Shown here: in pieces, positions 1 through 10,443 of the stretch
How the letters are laid out: every line of letters begins with the position of its first letter
Position numbering within the stretch: position 1 is the stretch's first letter
Origin: Bufo bufo
Lineage: Eukaryota > Chordata > Amphibia > Anura > Bufonidae
NCBI RefSeq assembly: GCF_905171765.1
Contig: NC_053397.1
Coordinates: 4,978,946-5,042,945, forward strand
Direction: 5' to 3'
Length of the DNA stretch: 64,000 nt
Notes under the pieces: model-generated
Databases searched by the model: none
Told to the model about the DNA's origin: nothing
The model's input: the letters and a program-made list of their open reading frames with translations, nothing else
Program-made: the position numbers and the translations under genes

Positions 1-383
1 TGAGCTGTGATAAGGAGAGTAAGGACACGCCCTTCTGAGCTGTGATAAGGAGAGTAAGGACACGCCCTTCTGAGCTGTGATGGGGAGAGTAAGGACACGC
101 CCTTCTGAGCTGTGATGTGGAGAGTAAGGACACGCCCTTCTGAGCTGTGATGGGGAGCGTAAGGACACGCCCCCTGAGCTGTGATGGGGAGCGTAAGGAC
201 ACGCCCCCTGAGCTGTGATGGGGAGCGTAAGGACACGCCCCCTGAGCTGTGATGGGGAGAGTAAGGACACGCCCCCTGAGCTGTGATGGGGAGAGTAAGG
301 ACACGCTCTTCTGAGCTGTGATGGGGAGAGTATGGACACGCCCCCTGAGCTGTGATGGGGAGAGTAAGGACACGCCCCCCTGA
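1..383. repeat. 35-bp minisatellite
   Basis: About 11 head-to-tail copies of a 34-35-bp unit beginning tgagctgtgatggggag and containing aaggacacgcccc. The first four copies are 35 bp long and end in ttc; later ones lose a base or two at the gcccc end. The array is open at the left window edge, so its true length is unknown. It lies in intron 1 of the cacna2d2-like gene. Confidence 0.95.
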
Positions 384-508
384 GCTGTCAGCTTGATATA
401 AATCTAGCAGAGCAAGGACCGGGGAGATCTCTGGATCCATGTGGGGTGCAGGGCGGGTCCAGACTGTGTTAGAGATTGTCCTGTCCTATATGATGTCTGA
501 TTTCTTCT

Positions 509-542
<34 letters not shown>
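384..542. other. Short unique stretch ending in a T32 tract
   Basis: Non-repetitive intron 1 sequence that ends in an uninterrupted T run at 511-542. The T run directly abuts the first copy of the duplicated block at 543. No gene or regulatory feature was seen. Confidence 0.7.
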
Positions 543-545
<3 letters not shown>

Positions 546-1257
546 TTAGTTATGGTATAACCCCCCTTTAATAATAAGTGAAAGGACGACTGCTCCAATC
601 CACCACTATGGATATTTTAGTAATACATCCCCCTGCACAGTGCTGTGGGAAAGTATTTGCAGCTCAGGGGGGGGGGGGGGAGTACCATTTGTGTCAGGAC
701 ATCGGGGGGAAAGTACCATTTGTGTCAGGACATCGGGGGGAAAGTACCATTTGTGACAGGACATCGGGGGGAAAGTACCATTTGTGTCAGGACATCGGGG
801 GGGAAGTACCATTTGTGTCAGGACATCGGGGGGAAAGTACCATTTGTGTCAGGACATCGGGGGGAAAGTACCATTTGTGTCAGGACATCGGGGGGAAAGT
901 ACCATTTGTGTCAGGACATCGGGGGGAAAGTACCATTTGTGTCAGGACATCGGGGGGAAAGTACCATTTGTGTCAGGACATCGGGGGGAAAGTACCATTT
1001 GTGTCAGGACATCGGGGGGAAAGTACCATTTGTGTCAGGAGAGCAGGGGACCTTACAATGAATGCAGCATTACTTCGGACTGTCTTAGAGCTCTGCGCCC
1101 CCCGTCTCTAGGCCCGATCCGCTCCTCGATGCTCCGTCTAATGTCACATTTTGTTTGCTCCTCAGAACAGTCAGTAACCGGTGACGCTGGAGGTGGGAAT
1201 ACTTTGTTTCTCAGGGAATATCGCCTTTGTCCGTCATCCTTTATGGGACGAGATCAA
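543..1257. repeat. Duplicated block, copy A, with 12-unit 31-bp minisatellite
   Basis: This 715-bp block starts acattagttatggtataa and ends gggacgagatcaa. It is repeated almost base for base at 1275-2330. It holds a G14 tract (about 667-680) and then about 12 copies of a 31-bp unit containing aaagtaccatttgtg and caggacatcgg (680-1040), followed by about 210 bp of unique sequence. Open frames across it are products of the repeat: both strands and several frames are open. Confidence 0.93.
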
Positions 1258-1274
1258 TTTTTTTTTTTTTTTTT

Positions 1275-2330
1275 ACATTAGTTATGGTATAACCCCCCTT
1301 TAATAATAAGTGAAAGGACGACTGCTCCAATCCACCACTATGGATATTTTAGTAATACATCCCCCTGCACAGTGCTGTGGGAAAGTATTTGCAGCTCAGG
1401 GGGGGGGGGGGGAGTACCATTTGTGTCAGGACATCGGGGGGGGAAGTACCATTTGTGTCAGGACATCGGGGGGAAAGTACCATTTGTGACAGGACATCGG
1501 GGGGAAAGTACCATTTGTGACAGGACATCGGGGGGAAAGTACCATTTGTGTCAGGACATCGGGGGGAAAGTACCATTTGTGACAGGACATGGGGGGAAAG
1601 TACCATTTGTGTCAGGACATCGGGGGAAAGTACCATTTGTGTCAGGACATCGGGGGGAAAGTACCATTTGTGTCAGGACATCGGGGGGAAAGTACCATTT
1701 GTGTCAGGACATCGGGGGGAAAGTACCATTTGTGTCAGGACATCGGGGGGAAAGTACCATTTGTGTCAGGACATCGGGGGGAAAGTACCATTTGTGTCAG
1801 GACATCGGGGGGAAAGTACCATTTGTGTCAGGACATCGGGGGGAAAGTACCATTTGTGTCAGGACATCGGGGGGAAAGTACCATTTGTGTCAGGACATCG
1901 GGGGGAAAGTACCATTTGTGTCAGGACATCGGGGGGGAAAGTACCATTTGTGTCAGGACATCGGGGGGAAAGTACCATTTGTGTCAGGACATCGGGGGGA
2001 AAGTACCATTTGTGTCAGGACATCGGGGGGAAAGTACCATTTGTGTCAGGACATCGGGGGGAAAGTACCATTTGTGTCAGGACATCGGGGGGAAAGTACC
2101 ATTTGTGTCAGGAGAGCAGGGGACCTTACAATGAATGCAGCATTACTTCGGACTGTCTTAGAGCTCTGCGCCCCCCGTCTCTAGGCCCGATCCGCTCCTC
2201 GATGCTCCGTCTAATGTCACATTTTGTTTGCTCCTCAGAACAGTCAGTAACCGGTGACGCTGGAGGTGGGAATACTTTGTTTCTCAGGGAATATCGCCTT
2301 TGTCCGTCATCCTTTATGGGACGAGATCAA
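1275..2330. repeat. Duplicated block, copy B, with 23-unit 31-bp minisatellite
   Basis: Second copy of the 543-1257 block, preceded by a T17 run (1258-1274). Both flanks of the internal array match copy A closely. The array (about 1411-2110) has about 23 units instead of 12. The 341-bp size difference between the copies equals exactly 11 x 31 bp. A few units carry gtgacagg instead of gtgtcagg, and one lacks the c in atcgg. Confidence 0.93.
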
Positions 2331-4094
2331 TGACTTGTGTTTTCACTTGTTATTGATCGATGATATTCAGATAGAGCCGGGGATCAATGCACGAAGTATA
2401 CCCTGTGTGGAGGAGGGGCGGCAGGGCGTCTATACTTAGCTGTGGGTATATATATGGATGCCTGGGGTCTCCTTCTGCGCTGGGGGAGGGGGTATACTAT
2501 TTAGGATGCAACTGATAGCCGTCTCACAGCTGTTCCCATAGGGGGTGCGTATATTTTCCCGCCCCGCCGTCTCCAGTCACTGGTCAGCATTTCTAGCCGT
2601 CATTGTACACGACGAGCCCCAGGAGATGTACGGAGTCGCCTGTTCTTGGGAAAGCTGGGTGACCGAGGACAGACCTGACGCCCTTAGCTCCCGCGCGGCC
2701 AGTCCGCCCAGTTATACATCACCGGGAGACAGTATGGCCGCGGATAGAGCGCCTGCCTGGGTGGCTACCCAGCTTTTCCGGGCTCCAGTCTACCCGTTCT
2801 GTTCGAGGGCTGTAGGAAAGCTGGGTGACGCCTGTGTCGGAGGGGTAATGGCCGCCATCGCAGTCTCGCGTTAGATTTCAAGCCCCTTTAGGGTAGTTCA
2901 TGTTGAGGCACCTGTGGGCACACGAGCAGCGGGCGCACAATTTTGAAGCCCACAAAACGTTGTGGCCGCGGCCGTGGGTCCGTACCCGAACGTGGCCGCC
3001 TCCAACCTAACGATCCGACATGATCTGGTGGCAGGGAAGGGGTTACGAGCCCGGCGTCAGTTCATAGCTTATTGATCGGGTATTAAGTTGTGTCGCGGTG
3101 GGATGTTGACACGAGCGGCTGTTAATGGTCTGCGGCGGATGGTGCTGCCCGCGGGTTAACCATTTCCCATCTGGTTGCTTGCTCTCGCCATGCAGGGCTC
3201 CACGTATGCAGCACGTGGCGTGTTATCTATTTATAACATACGGCGCCATACATCACTGTGACGCGCTGTGCTTTCTGTACATTCGCTGGCGCCGTCCGCG
3301 GTGGATCTGATCCGTCTTTCTGCCGGTCGGCGGCGCTGGACGCAGCTCATTGTGATGATTATTCCTGTTTTTTTTATCATGCACTGCGCTATCTGAGCGT
3401 CTCCGTATGTGGAGCGGCAGCGCGGCGATCGGGCAGTGCATATTGCTTTATAATAATGAGCGGAAAATGGTCGCGTCTCGCGGTGATGGCGGCTGTCATC
3501 GGAGGCACCCAGTTATCTGCTCATCACCAGGGGTCCTGTCTGCGACCAAAAGTCCTGCCGGTGACTGTTCACGCAGCGTCAGCATGGACCCCGGCGCCCA
3601 TCACGTACGGTTGGAACCACAGGTTGATGACATCACGCTCCGTTCTGGGTGTGGCACTTGGATGCCTCGGACTGGGTGATGAGCTGCGGTCGGCCGTCAC
3701 CCAGCTTTCCCGGGATCGGATGTAACGTCTGAATAAAGTTATACGGAACTTGAGGGAGATGAATAACGCGACGATACCAGAGAGAAACGGCTCGGCCTGA
3801 ACCCCCCCCCCCCCCCCAAACCGACGACAATCTCGTCTCTGCCATCAGCTTCTATATTTAGGCTGAGAGGACGCTGCAGAGGGGCCAGGATAACGCCCAT
3901 CATCCTCTGTGCGCCATTGATAAGAGACTCAATGCAAGGTGTCACCGGAGGTCACAGCGGCCGCTTCTCTGCGCTTCAGATAAGCCGGACACAAGGGCAG
4001 CGACGAGGCGTCTAGAAGCGCAGCGCCTACGGATAAGGGGCGTCATCACTAGTCTGTAATATGTAGTACTGCGTGACCGTGATGGGGGAGACAT
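2331..4094. other. Non-array intron 1 sequence, GC-rich
   Basis: About 1.7 kb without tandem repeats or recognisable coding sequence. It contains two direct copies (2648, 2814) and two inverted copies (2766, 3697) of the dispersed ggaaagctgggtgac motif, and a C17 tract near 3790-3806. CpG is frequent at 2550-3720, but no exon, TATA or initiator context supports a promoter. Short open frames here show no similarity I recognise. Confidence 0.6.
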
Positions 4095-6233
4095 GGTCTG
4101 AGAGGTTGTCACAGCCCCGCCCCCTGCTGATGACATCACTGATATACTGACATGTGATCAGACATGAGATCACACACCTTATACTACAGGAACATCTATT
4201 ACTGCTGACAACCTGCCTGTGTATCCTGTCTGAGAGGTAGTCACAGCCCCGCCCCCTGCTGATGACATCACTGATATAATGACATGTGATCAGACATGAG
4301 ATCACACACCTTATACTACAGGAACATCTATTACTGCTGACAACCTGCCTGTATATCCTGTCTGAGAGGTTGTCACAGCCCCGCCCCCTGCTGATGACAT
4401 CACTGATATAATGACATGTGATCAGACATGAGATCACACCTTATACTACAGGAACATCTATTACTGCTGACAACCTGCCTGTGTATCCTGTCTGAGAGGT
4501 AGTCACAGCCCCGCCCCCTGCTGATGACATCACTGATATAATGACGTGATCAGACATGAGATCCACACACCTTATACTACAGGAACATCTATTACTGCTG
4601 ACAACCTGCCTATATATCCTGTCTGAGAGGTAGTCACAGCCCCGCCCCCTGCTGATGACATCACTGATATAATGACATGAGATCAGACATGAGATCCACA
4701 CCTTATACTACAGGAACATCTAATACTGCTGACAACCTGCCTGTATATCATGTCTGAGAGGTTGTCACAGCCCCGCCCCCTGCTGATGACATCACTGATA
4801 TAATGACATGTGATCAGACATGAGATCACACACCTTATACTACAGGAACATCTATTACTGCTGACAACCTGCCTGTATATCCTGTCTGAGAGGTAGTCAC
4901 AGCCCCGCCCCCTGCTGATGACATCACTGATATAATGACATGTGATCAGACATGAGATCCACACACCTTATACTACAGGAACATCTATTACTGCTGACAA
5001 CCTGCCTATATATCCTGTCTGAGAGGTAGTCACAGCCCCGCCCCCTGCTGATGACATCACTGATATAATGACATGAGATCAGACATGAGATCACACACCT
5101 TATACTACAGGAACATCTATTACTGCTGACAACCTGCCTGTATATCCTGTCTGAGAGGTAGTCACAGCCCTGCCCCCTGCTGATGACATCACTGATATAA
5201 TGACATGAGATCAGACATGAGATCCACACCTTATACTACAGGAACATCTATTACTGCTGACAACCTGCCTGTATATCATGTCTGAGAGGTTGTCACAGCC
5301 CCGCCCCCTGCTGATGACATCACTGATATAATGACATGTGATCAGACATGAGATCACACACCTTATACTACAGGAACATCTATTACTGCTGACAACCTGC
5401 CTGTGTATCCTGTCTGAGAGGTAGTCACAGCCCCGCCCCCTGCTGATGACATCACTGATATAATGACATGTGATCAGACATGAGATCCACACACCTTATA
5501 CTACAGGAACATCTATTACTGCTGACAACCTGCCTATATATCCTGTCTGAGAGGTAGTCACAGCCCCGCCCCCTGCTGATGACATCACTGATATAATGAC
5601 ATGAGATCAGACATGAGATCCACACCTTATACTACAGGAACATCTATTACTGCTGACAACCTGCCTGTATATCATGTCTGAGAGGTTGTCACAGCCCCGC
5701 CCCCTGCTGATGACATCACTGATATAATGACATGTGATCAGACATGAGATCACACACCTTATACTACAGGAACATCTATTACTGCTGACAACCTGCCTGT
5801 ATATCCTGTCTGAGAGGTAGTCACAGCCCCGCCCCCTGCTGATGACATCACTGATATAATGACATGTGATCAGACATGAGATCCACACACCTTATACTAC
5901 AGGAACATCTATTACTGCTGACAACCTGCCTATATATCCTGTCTGAGAGGTAGTCACAGCCCCGCCCCCTGCTGATGACATCACTGATATAATGACATGA
6001 GATCAGACATGAGATCACACACCTTATACTACAGGAACATCTATTACTGCTGACAACCTGCCTGTATATCCTGTCTGAGGGGTAGTCACAGCCCCGCCCC
6101 CTGCTGATGACATCACTGATATAATGACATGAGATCAGACATGTGATCACACCCCTTATACTACAGGAACATCTATTACTGCTGACAACCTGCCTGTATA
6201 TCCTGTCTGAGGGGTAGTCACAGCCCCGCCCCC
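4095..6233. repeat. 132-bp satellite, array 1
   Basis: About 16 tandem copies of a 132-bp monomer. Landmarks are cttatactacaggaacatc, gacaacctgcctgta, gtcacagccccgccccct, gctgatgacatcactgat and gatcagacatgagatc. The same monomer forms a second array at 51675-52780 and a lone fragment at 55246. Diagnostic variants recur every 3 or 4 monomers: the variant junction near 4683 is repeated near 5211 (528 bp) and 5607 (396 bp), so there is higher-order structure. The - strand frames of 86-136 codons come from the repeat and are not genes. Confidence 0.96.
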
Positions 6234-6359
6234 TACTCACACATGGTTTGTACTGATAGGAGTAGGGTGACCGTACGTCCTCTTTCTAGGGTGGTACCAG
6301 GGATGAAATCTCTGCCCGGGGTGAAGCAAAGTCCAGCAGTGACCCTGACATTAACCTGA

Positions 6360-6640
6360 AGACCCTTGGTGCCCCCCCTATGTCCGTGGTGCCTCTGTCG
6401 CCCCTGTATCCCTGGTGCCTCTGTCACCCCCCCCCCCTTCCCCCATCCCTGGTGTCTCCGTATCTCTGACGCATCAGTCGTCTGTCGCCCCCCACCCCAC
6501 ATGTCCCTGGTTCGTATCCCTTATGCCCCACAGTTTCGGGGCGCCTCCATCACCCCCGTATCCCTTATGCCCCACAGTTTCGGGGCGCCTCCATCACCCC
6601 CGTATCCCTTATCCCCCACAGTTTCGGGGTGCCGCCTCCC
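6360..6640. repeat. C-rich tract with 44-bp tandem unit
   Basis: A cytosine-rich stretch with a C10 run near 6427. At about 6512-6635 there are nearly three copies of a 44-bp unit containing ttatgccccacagtttcg and ctccatcacccccgta. Open frames through it have no recognisable domain. Confidence 0.85.
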
Positions 6641-8000
6641 GGGCCTCCTCGGCTCATATAGAACAGAATTCTGGCCGTAGCGATAACGAGGTCAGTGCTG
6701 AATATAGGAACGAGGCCGATCCTGCCGCTGCTGAGGGACGGGGGATGGGATGAATCCGGGGCAGGACGCTGCGGCCTCCTCTCATTGGTTTGCGTCTCAG
6801 CGGCATCAGTCGGATTTCGCCGTTTTTCCCGCGCTCGGCACAATGAGGACGGACGAGACCCTGACAGGAATTTAGTGGGAGAAGAATTCCAAAGGCCATT
6901 AAACTGGGTAATTTATATGGCTGCCGATTGTGCGCCCGGGGAAATATATTTCACAGGTAATTTCCAATCTGTCGGCCTGTGAAGGAAGCCATTATTCTAA
7001 CTAAAAAAGAGATCATGATGTCACCAGCGCCATTAACCCTTTCAGGGTCGGCGCTTCACAGCGCGCGCCTGGTTAACGAGGACGCCACCGCTGCGCGCGG
7101 CCGGAGATTACCACGTACCTGGGATGACAACCATAGACATGTCATACAGTACAGATTTGAATGGTGGATGATGGGAGTTGTGGTTCAGCAGGAGAACCTA
7201 AAAATTCCCAGTAAAAGTGCCATATCCATCCCGTTTCTGGGAAAGCTGGGTGACCGCCATTGCATCTGTCACACAGCGGTCTCAAATTCCGGGGCCGATT
7301 ATTGTAAAGCTGGGTGACGACCAGCATGGCGGCTGTAAATCTTGTGAAGCGGTTGTCGCCCAGGATTCTGGGAAAGCTGGGTTGTCAGCCTCCTGTCAGC
7401 TGTACCCAGCTTTCCCTGACATTTATGGAGACGGAAGGTCTCGGACACGCTGGGACTTGTAGTCCCACACCAATCTAATCCTTTCCCCCTGGTCTGTTCT
7501 TCACGGTGACTTGTAAGGGTTAACCCTATTACACGGTCCCACCGCTGAGTGATGGAGACACGATGGGGCGCTGCCCTGTGGCGCGGACGCCGCCATTACA
7601 CGCTGATAATACCGTATTGATTGAGCCGGATGTCCTGGTTTACATTGATAAAGACGGCGGGCGGGGGACAGGTCCTGTGCTTAGTGTTTAATGACGGTCA
7701 CCGCCGCCGCCATTAATAGCACTTCATTATTAGCCGCGCGTTACGGCTCGCACCGGCACAGTCATTCATCACCGCCGCCTGCGTCGCCACGTGATGGAAG
7801 AGTTTTATGTTTTATTGATTATTATGTAAAAATATCAACCGCTCTGTACGGAGAGAAGCGGATCTGTCGCCTGATTGGCTGCGCCGAACGCCCCTCTCCT
7901 GCACGTAACGCAAGTTCTGCAACTTTCTAATAGACTTTGTGCCTCCAGTCTTCGAAATCTCTGCTTGCTGGGAACATCTAAGGGCTGAAAACCTCTACAG
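6641..8000. other. Non-array intron 1 sequence
   Basis: Unique sequence with three direct copies (7238, 7303, 7366) and one inverted copy (about 7400) of the dispersed ggaaagctgggtgac motif. An AT-rich, homeodomain-site-like stretch rich in ATTA and ATAAT lies at 7700-7850. The last 8 bases (7993-8000, ctctacag) are the left target duplication of the hAT-like element that follows. No exon was recognised. Confidence 0.6.
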
Positions 8001-8137
8001 CACGGCTGGCCAACCTGCGGCCCTCCAAACTACAACTCCCAGCATGCCCAGTCTGCCTACAGATATCAGCCTACAGCAGGGAATGGTGGGAGTTGTAGTT
8101 TTACAACAGCTGGAGATCCACAGGTTGTCCAGCCCTG
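8001..8137. mobile_element. hAT-like miniature inverted-repeat element with 8-bp target duplication
   Basis: A 137-bp element. Its ends, cacggctggccaacctg and caggttgtccagccctg, are imperfect inverted repeats of the CAGGGCTGG(C/A)CAACCTG type. Inside is a second inverted pair, actacaactcccagcatg and gggagttgtagt. It is flanked by identical 8-bp direct repeats, ctctacag at 7993-8000 and 8138-8145, the duplication length made by hAT transposases. It has no coding capacity, so it is non-autonomous. Other fragments with the cccagcatg/ggagttgtag signature occur at 13755-13892, 24285, 30022 and 31650. Confidence 0.88.
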
Positions 8138-8145
8138 CTCTACAG

Positions 8146-8380
8146 GGTCCAGAGCTGATACAACGTATCCAGGAGATCTGTGCTACTAGATACAATTGTA
8201 ACAAACCCTCAGCACAACGAGGTCAGGATGTGACTGAGGGGCAGGGCATGTCCGCCGACAGACAGGGTACAGGAGAAACGAGAGTCCAGCAGTGACCCCG
8301 ACATTAACCAGAAGACCCTTAAAAAGTCAGGTTGTCCCTCGTCTGACCCCCAATTTTCTTAAACCCCCTCCCCCAGCTTA
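8146..8380. other. Non-array intron 1 sequence with dispersed-repeat fragment
   Basis: Contains a short piece of the dispersed gatacattgtaaca family near 8187-8210 (tacaattgtaacaaaccctcagc). It then passes into the pyrimidine-rich sequence that starts the 18-bp array. Confidence 0.5.
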
Positions 8381-8664
8381 TTAATCACCCCCATTTTCTT
8401 ACTGACCCCCATTTTCTTACTGACCCCCATTTTCTTACTGACCCCCATTTTCTTACTGACTCCTCAGCTTCTTACTGACCCCCATTTTCTTACTGACCCC
8501 CATTTTCTTACTGACTCCTCAGCTTCTTACTGACCCCCATTTTCTTACTGACCCCCATTTTCTTACTGACCCCCATTTTCTTACTGACTCCTCAGCGTCT
8601 TGATGACCCCCATTTTGTTACTGACGCCTCAGCGTCTTGGTGCCCCCCATTTTCTTACTGACCC
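8381..8664 (+). repeat. 18-bp minisatellite made of branch-point and polypyrimidine units, upstream of exon 2
   Basis: About 13 copies of an 18-bp unit, acccccattttcttactg. Each unit pairs a pyrimidine run (cccccattttctt) with tactgac, which fits the vertebrate branch-point consensus yUnAy. In several units the cccccattttc part is replaced by tcctcagc, adding an AG. The last unit places its branch-point-like adenosine about 25 nt before the exon 2 acceptor AG at 8684-8685. Splicing relevance is inferred from sequence alone. Confidence 0.9.
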
Positions 8665-8685
8665 CCTTCTCTCCCTCTCTTGCAG

Positions 8686-8767
8686 GATGCAGTACTGGGC
8701 CACGCGGCTGGAGCGAGAGTTTCACCAAGTGATGAGGAACTTTGCGGGCGCTCAGCAGTTGCAGGGG
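8686..8767 (+). CDS. cacna2d2: cacna2d2-like exon 2 (calcium channel alpha-2/delta-2)
   Basis: Internal coding exon for the extracellular N-terminal part of the alpha-2 chain, an auxiliary subunit that promotes surface expression of high-voltage-activated calcium channels. The acceptor is tctctcttgcag and the donor is gtgagt at 8768. The first base completes a codon begun in the previous exon; 27 codons follow, from MQYWATRLERE to AQQLQG, ending in phase 0. The pattern MQ-W--RLE-E---VM--F-G-QQL matches mammalian CACNA2D2 in order and length and joins without gap to exon 3. The ATG at 8687 is an internal methionine, not the start. The signal peptide exon lies outside the window. Confidence 0.92.
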
Positions 8768-10443
8768 GTGAGTACTACTGCCCCATCGGGTTGTCAGATC
8801 GGGTTGTCAGATGGTCAGGGGGCTCCACGCTGCCTGTCTGAAGAGTCATTTACCTCTTCTAGGACTTAAAATTCACTACATTTCTGCACAAAGTCTGTCC
8901 AATCTGATTGTACAACTAGATTGTATTGTCCGGGCAGATGATTGAACTCGTGTCTTACTCCAGGACTACGGCGTGACAACCATTATGCCCGCGCTGTGGA
9001 TGTAAGTTGGGGCGTTGTCAGTCAGGGCCTGGGAAAGCTGGGTGAGGCTGGCAGCGCACTGCTCTCCACATCTCTCAGTGCCATATGTTGTGGCTCTTAA
9101 TGAACCTGCATAATGAGGCGGCGTCTCATGAATAACGTATGTGCGTCCTGCCTGCGGTGGCCTCCTCCGGATGGCGTCGCACTGTCACCGATACATTCTT
9201 TATTATTTTAATTAAGAGCACCGTGGTAACGTGGCATCAGGAGGAGCCAGCCTGGCGGTATCTCTGCTGCGAGCTCCGGCAGCCGCGGCCGTCTCATCTA
9301 CTCGACGGCTGGAAACTGCAATTTCCCGAAATGTTGTACTCGCTGAATCTTCGTTATCTGTCTCACACCGTGACTCCAAATTATTTCAGGGGGACTACAA
9401 GTCCCAGCAGAGACTTGGTGCAGCTGTCATCAGCCAGATTGCCTCTTCCTAGGTTTGCAGTGTCATGTACGGTAATGCCTGAGACGAGGATGCGATATGG
9501 CGGTTTACGATCTGCGCATACATGACCCTCTACAGAGACGTTGCAGTGGTGCAGCCTGACAACAGCTGGGGGGTCAGAGATCAGCGCTGCCGCGTTCTGC
9601 GATCATTATACGTGCTGGGGAGATGCCATTTTGGGAGAGGTTAAATGATCGCAGCTCTTACAGGCAGTAATGCAGCCATTTAGCTCTATTAAGTCATGCA
9701 GAGTGGAATCATTTAGATGCTTCCCTCATCTCCCCCTCCCCCTCCAGCTTTGTGATTCGGAGAGCTGGTTCCAGCTACTGATGGTGCTGTTAGCGTCGTG
9801 TACGGCATCCCACAAACACCCGGCGCTCGCTCCGCTAATGACATGCAAATGAGATGCTAATGTGTCTGCAATAACTTATGTGGTGCAGCGTCTGACAAAT
9901 GAATGTGGCTGGGACCTGTCCCCCCGGGTGGTGATTAATGTGCGCCCGGCGCTGCTAGCGGATTTGTTTTGGCAATCTGCGCCATGCTTTGGGCTGTGAG
10001 CTTCCCGAAGACAGCGGCGGATCTTGATTGGATTTCTTGTCCCTGGAGGTGACACTTGTGGGTGACAGAGGCCGGGATGGAGGCGGCCGCCTAATCCTGT
10101 TATTAGCATTAAATCACTCGTTCTGCGTCGTCCCCAGGGCGAGTGCTCTGATGGGCGAGTGACACAGCTCCGGGTGACCGAAGACGAGCGAGTGGACAGC
10201 GAGCGCGGGATATCGCCCCACCTGCCATAATGCGGACAAAGTATCCATGGATGACCCGAAACAATGCACTGCACAGCAAATGTAGATTTATTACTGCAAG
10301 AAGCGAGGATGGACGCGAGCAGAAAGTCTGTAAGATGTGAGAAATTCTACCCAGAGAAGAAGAGGTTTATCCACACAGACCAAGATACTAACTATACAAC
10401 TGATACAAGCCACAGACCTGACCTCTAGGGTTCAACTTCTGCT
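8768..10443. other. 5' part of intron 2, non-array
   Basis: Begins with the exon 2 donor. Has one ggaaagctgggtga motif (about 9028). Contains an octamer-like atgcaaat at about 9843-9850 within an AT-rich patch (9830-9880). Open frames of 60-132 codons on both strands show no recognisable protein family, so I do not call genes. Confidence 0.55.

Noticed and set aside
1..383. CRISPR-like array (regular repeats)
   Set aside because: Units are contiguous with no unique spacers, and the context is vertebrate intron. The same reasoning excludes all other arrays here.
2550..3720. CpG island promoter
   Set aside because: CpG is frequent, but there is no first exon, no signal-peptide coding sequence and no core promoter motif I can support. 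Much of the introns is similarly GC-rich.
3250..3725. 155-codon + strand frame in intron 1
   Set aside because: No similarity recognised, and it contains a dispersed repeat motif near its end.
4027..6240. Repeated - strand frames of 86-136 codons with cysteine-rich repeats
   Set aside because: 132-bp satellite monomers read in frame; not conserved as protein.
8600..8869. Start codon at 8687 as translation start of a new gene
   Set aside because: The ATG follows a consensus splice acceptor and corresponds to an internal methionine of the alpha-2/delta-2 protein.
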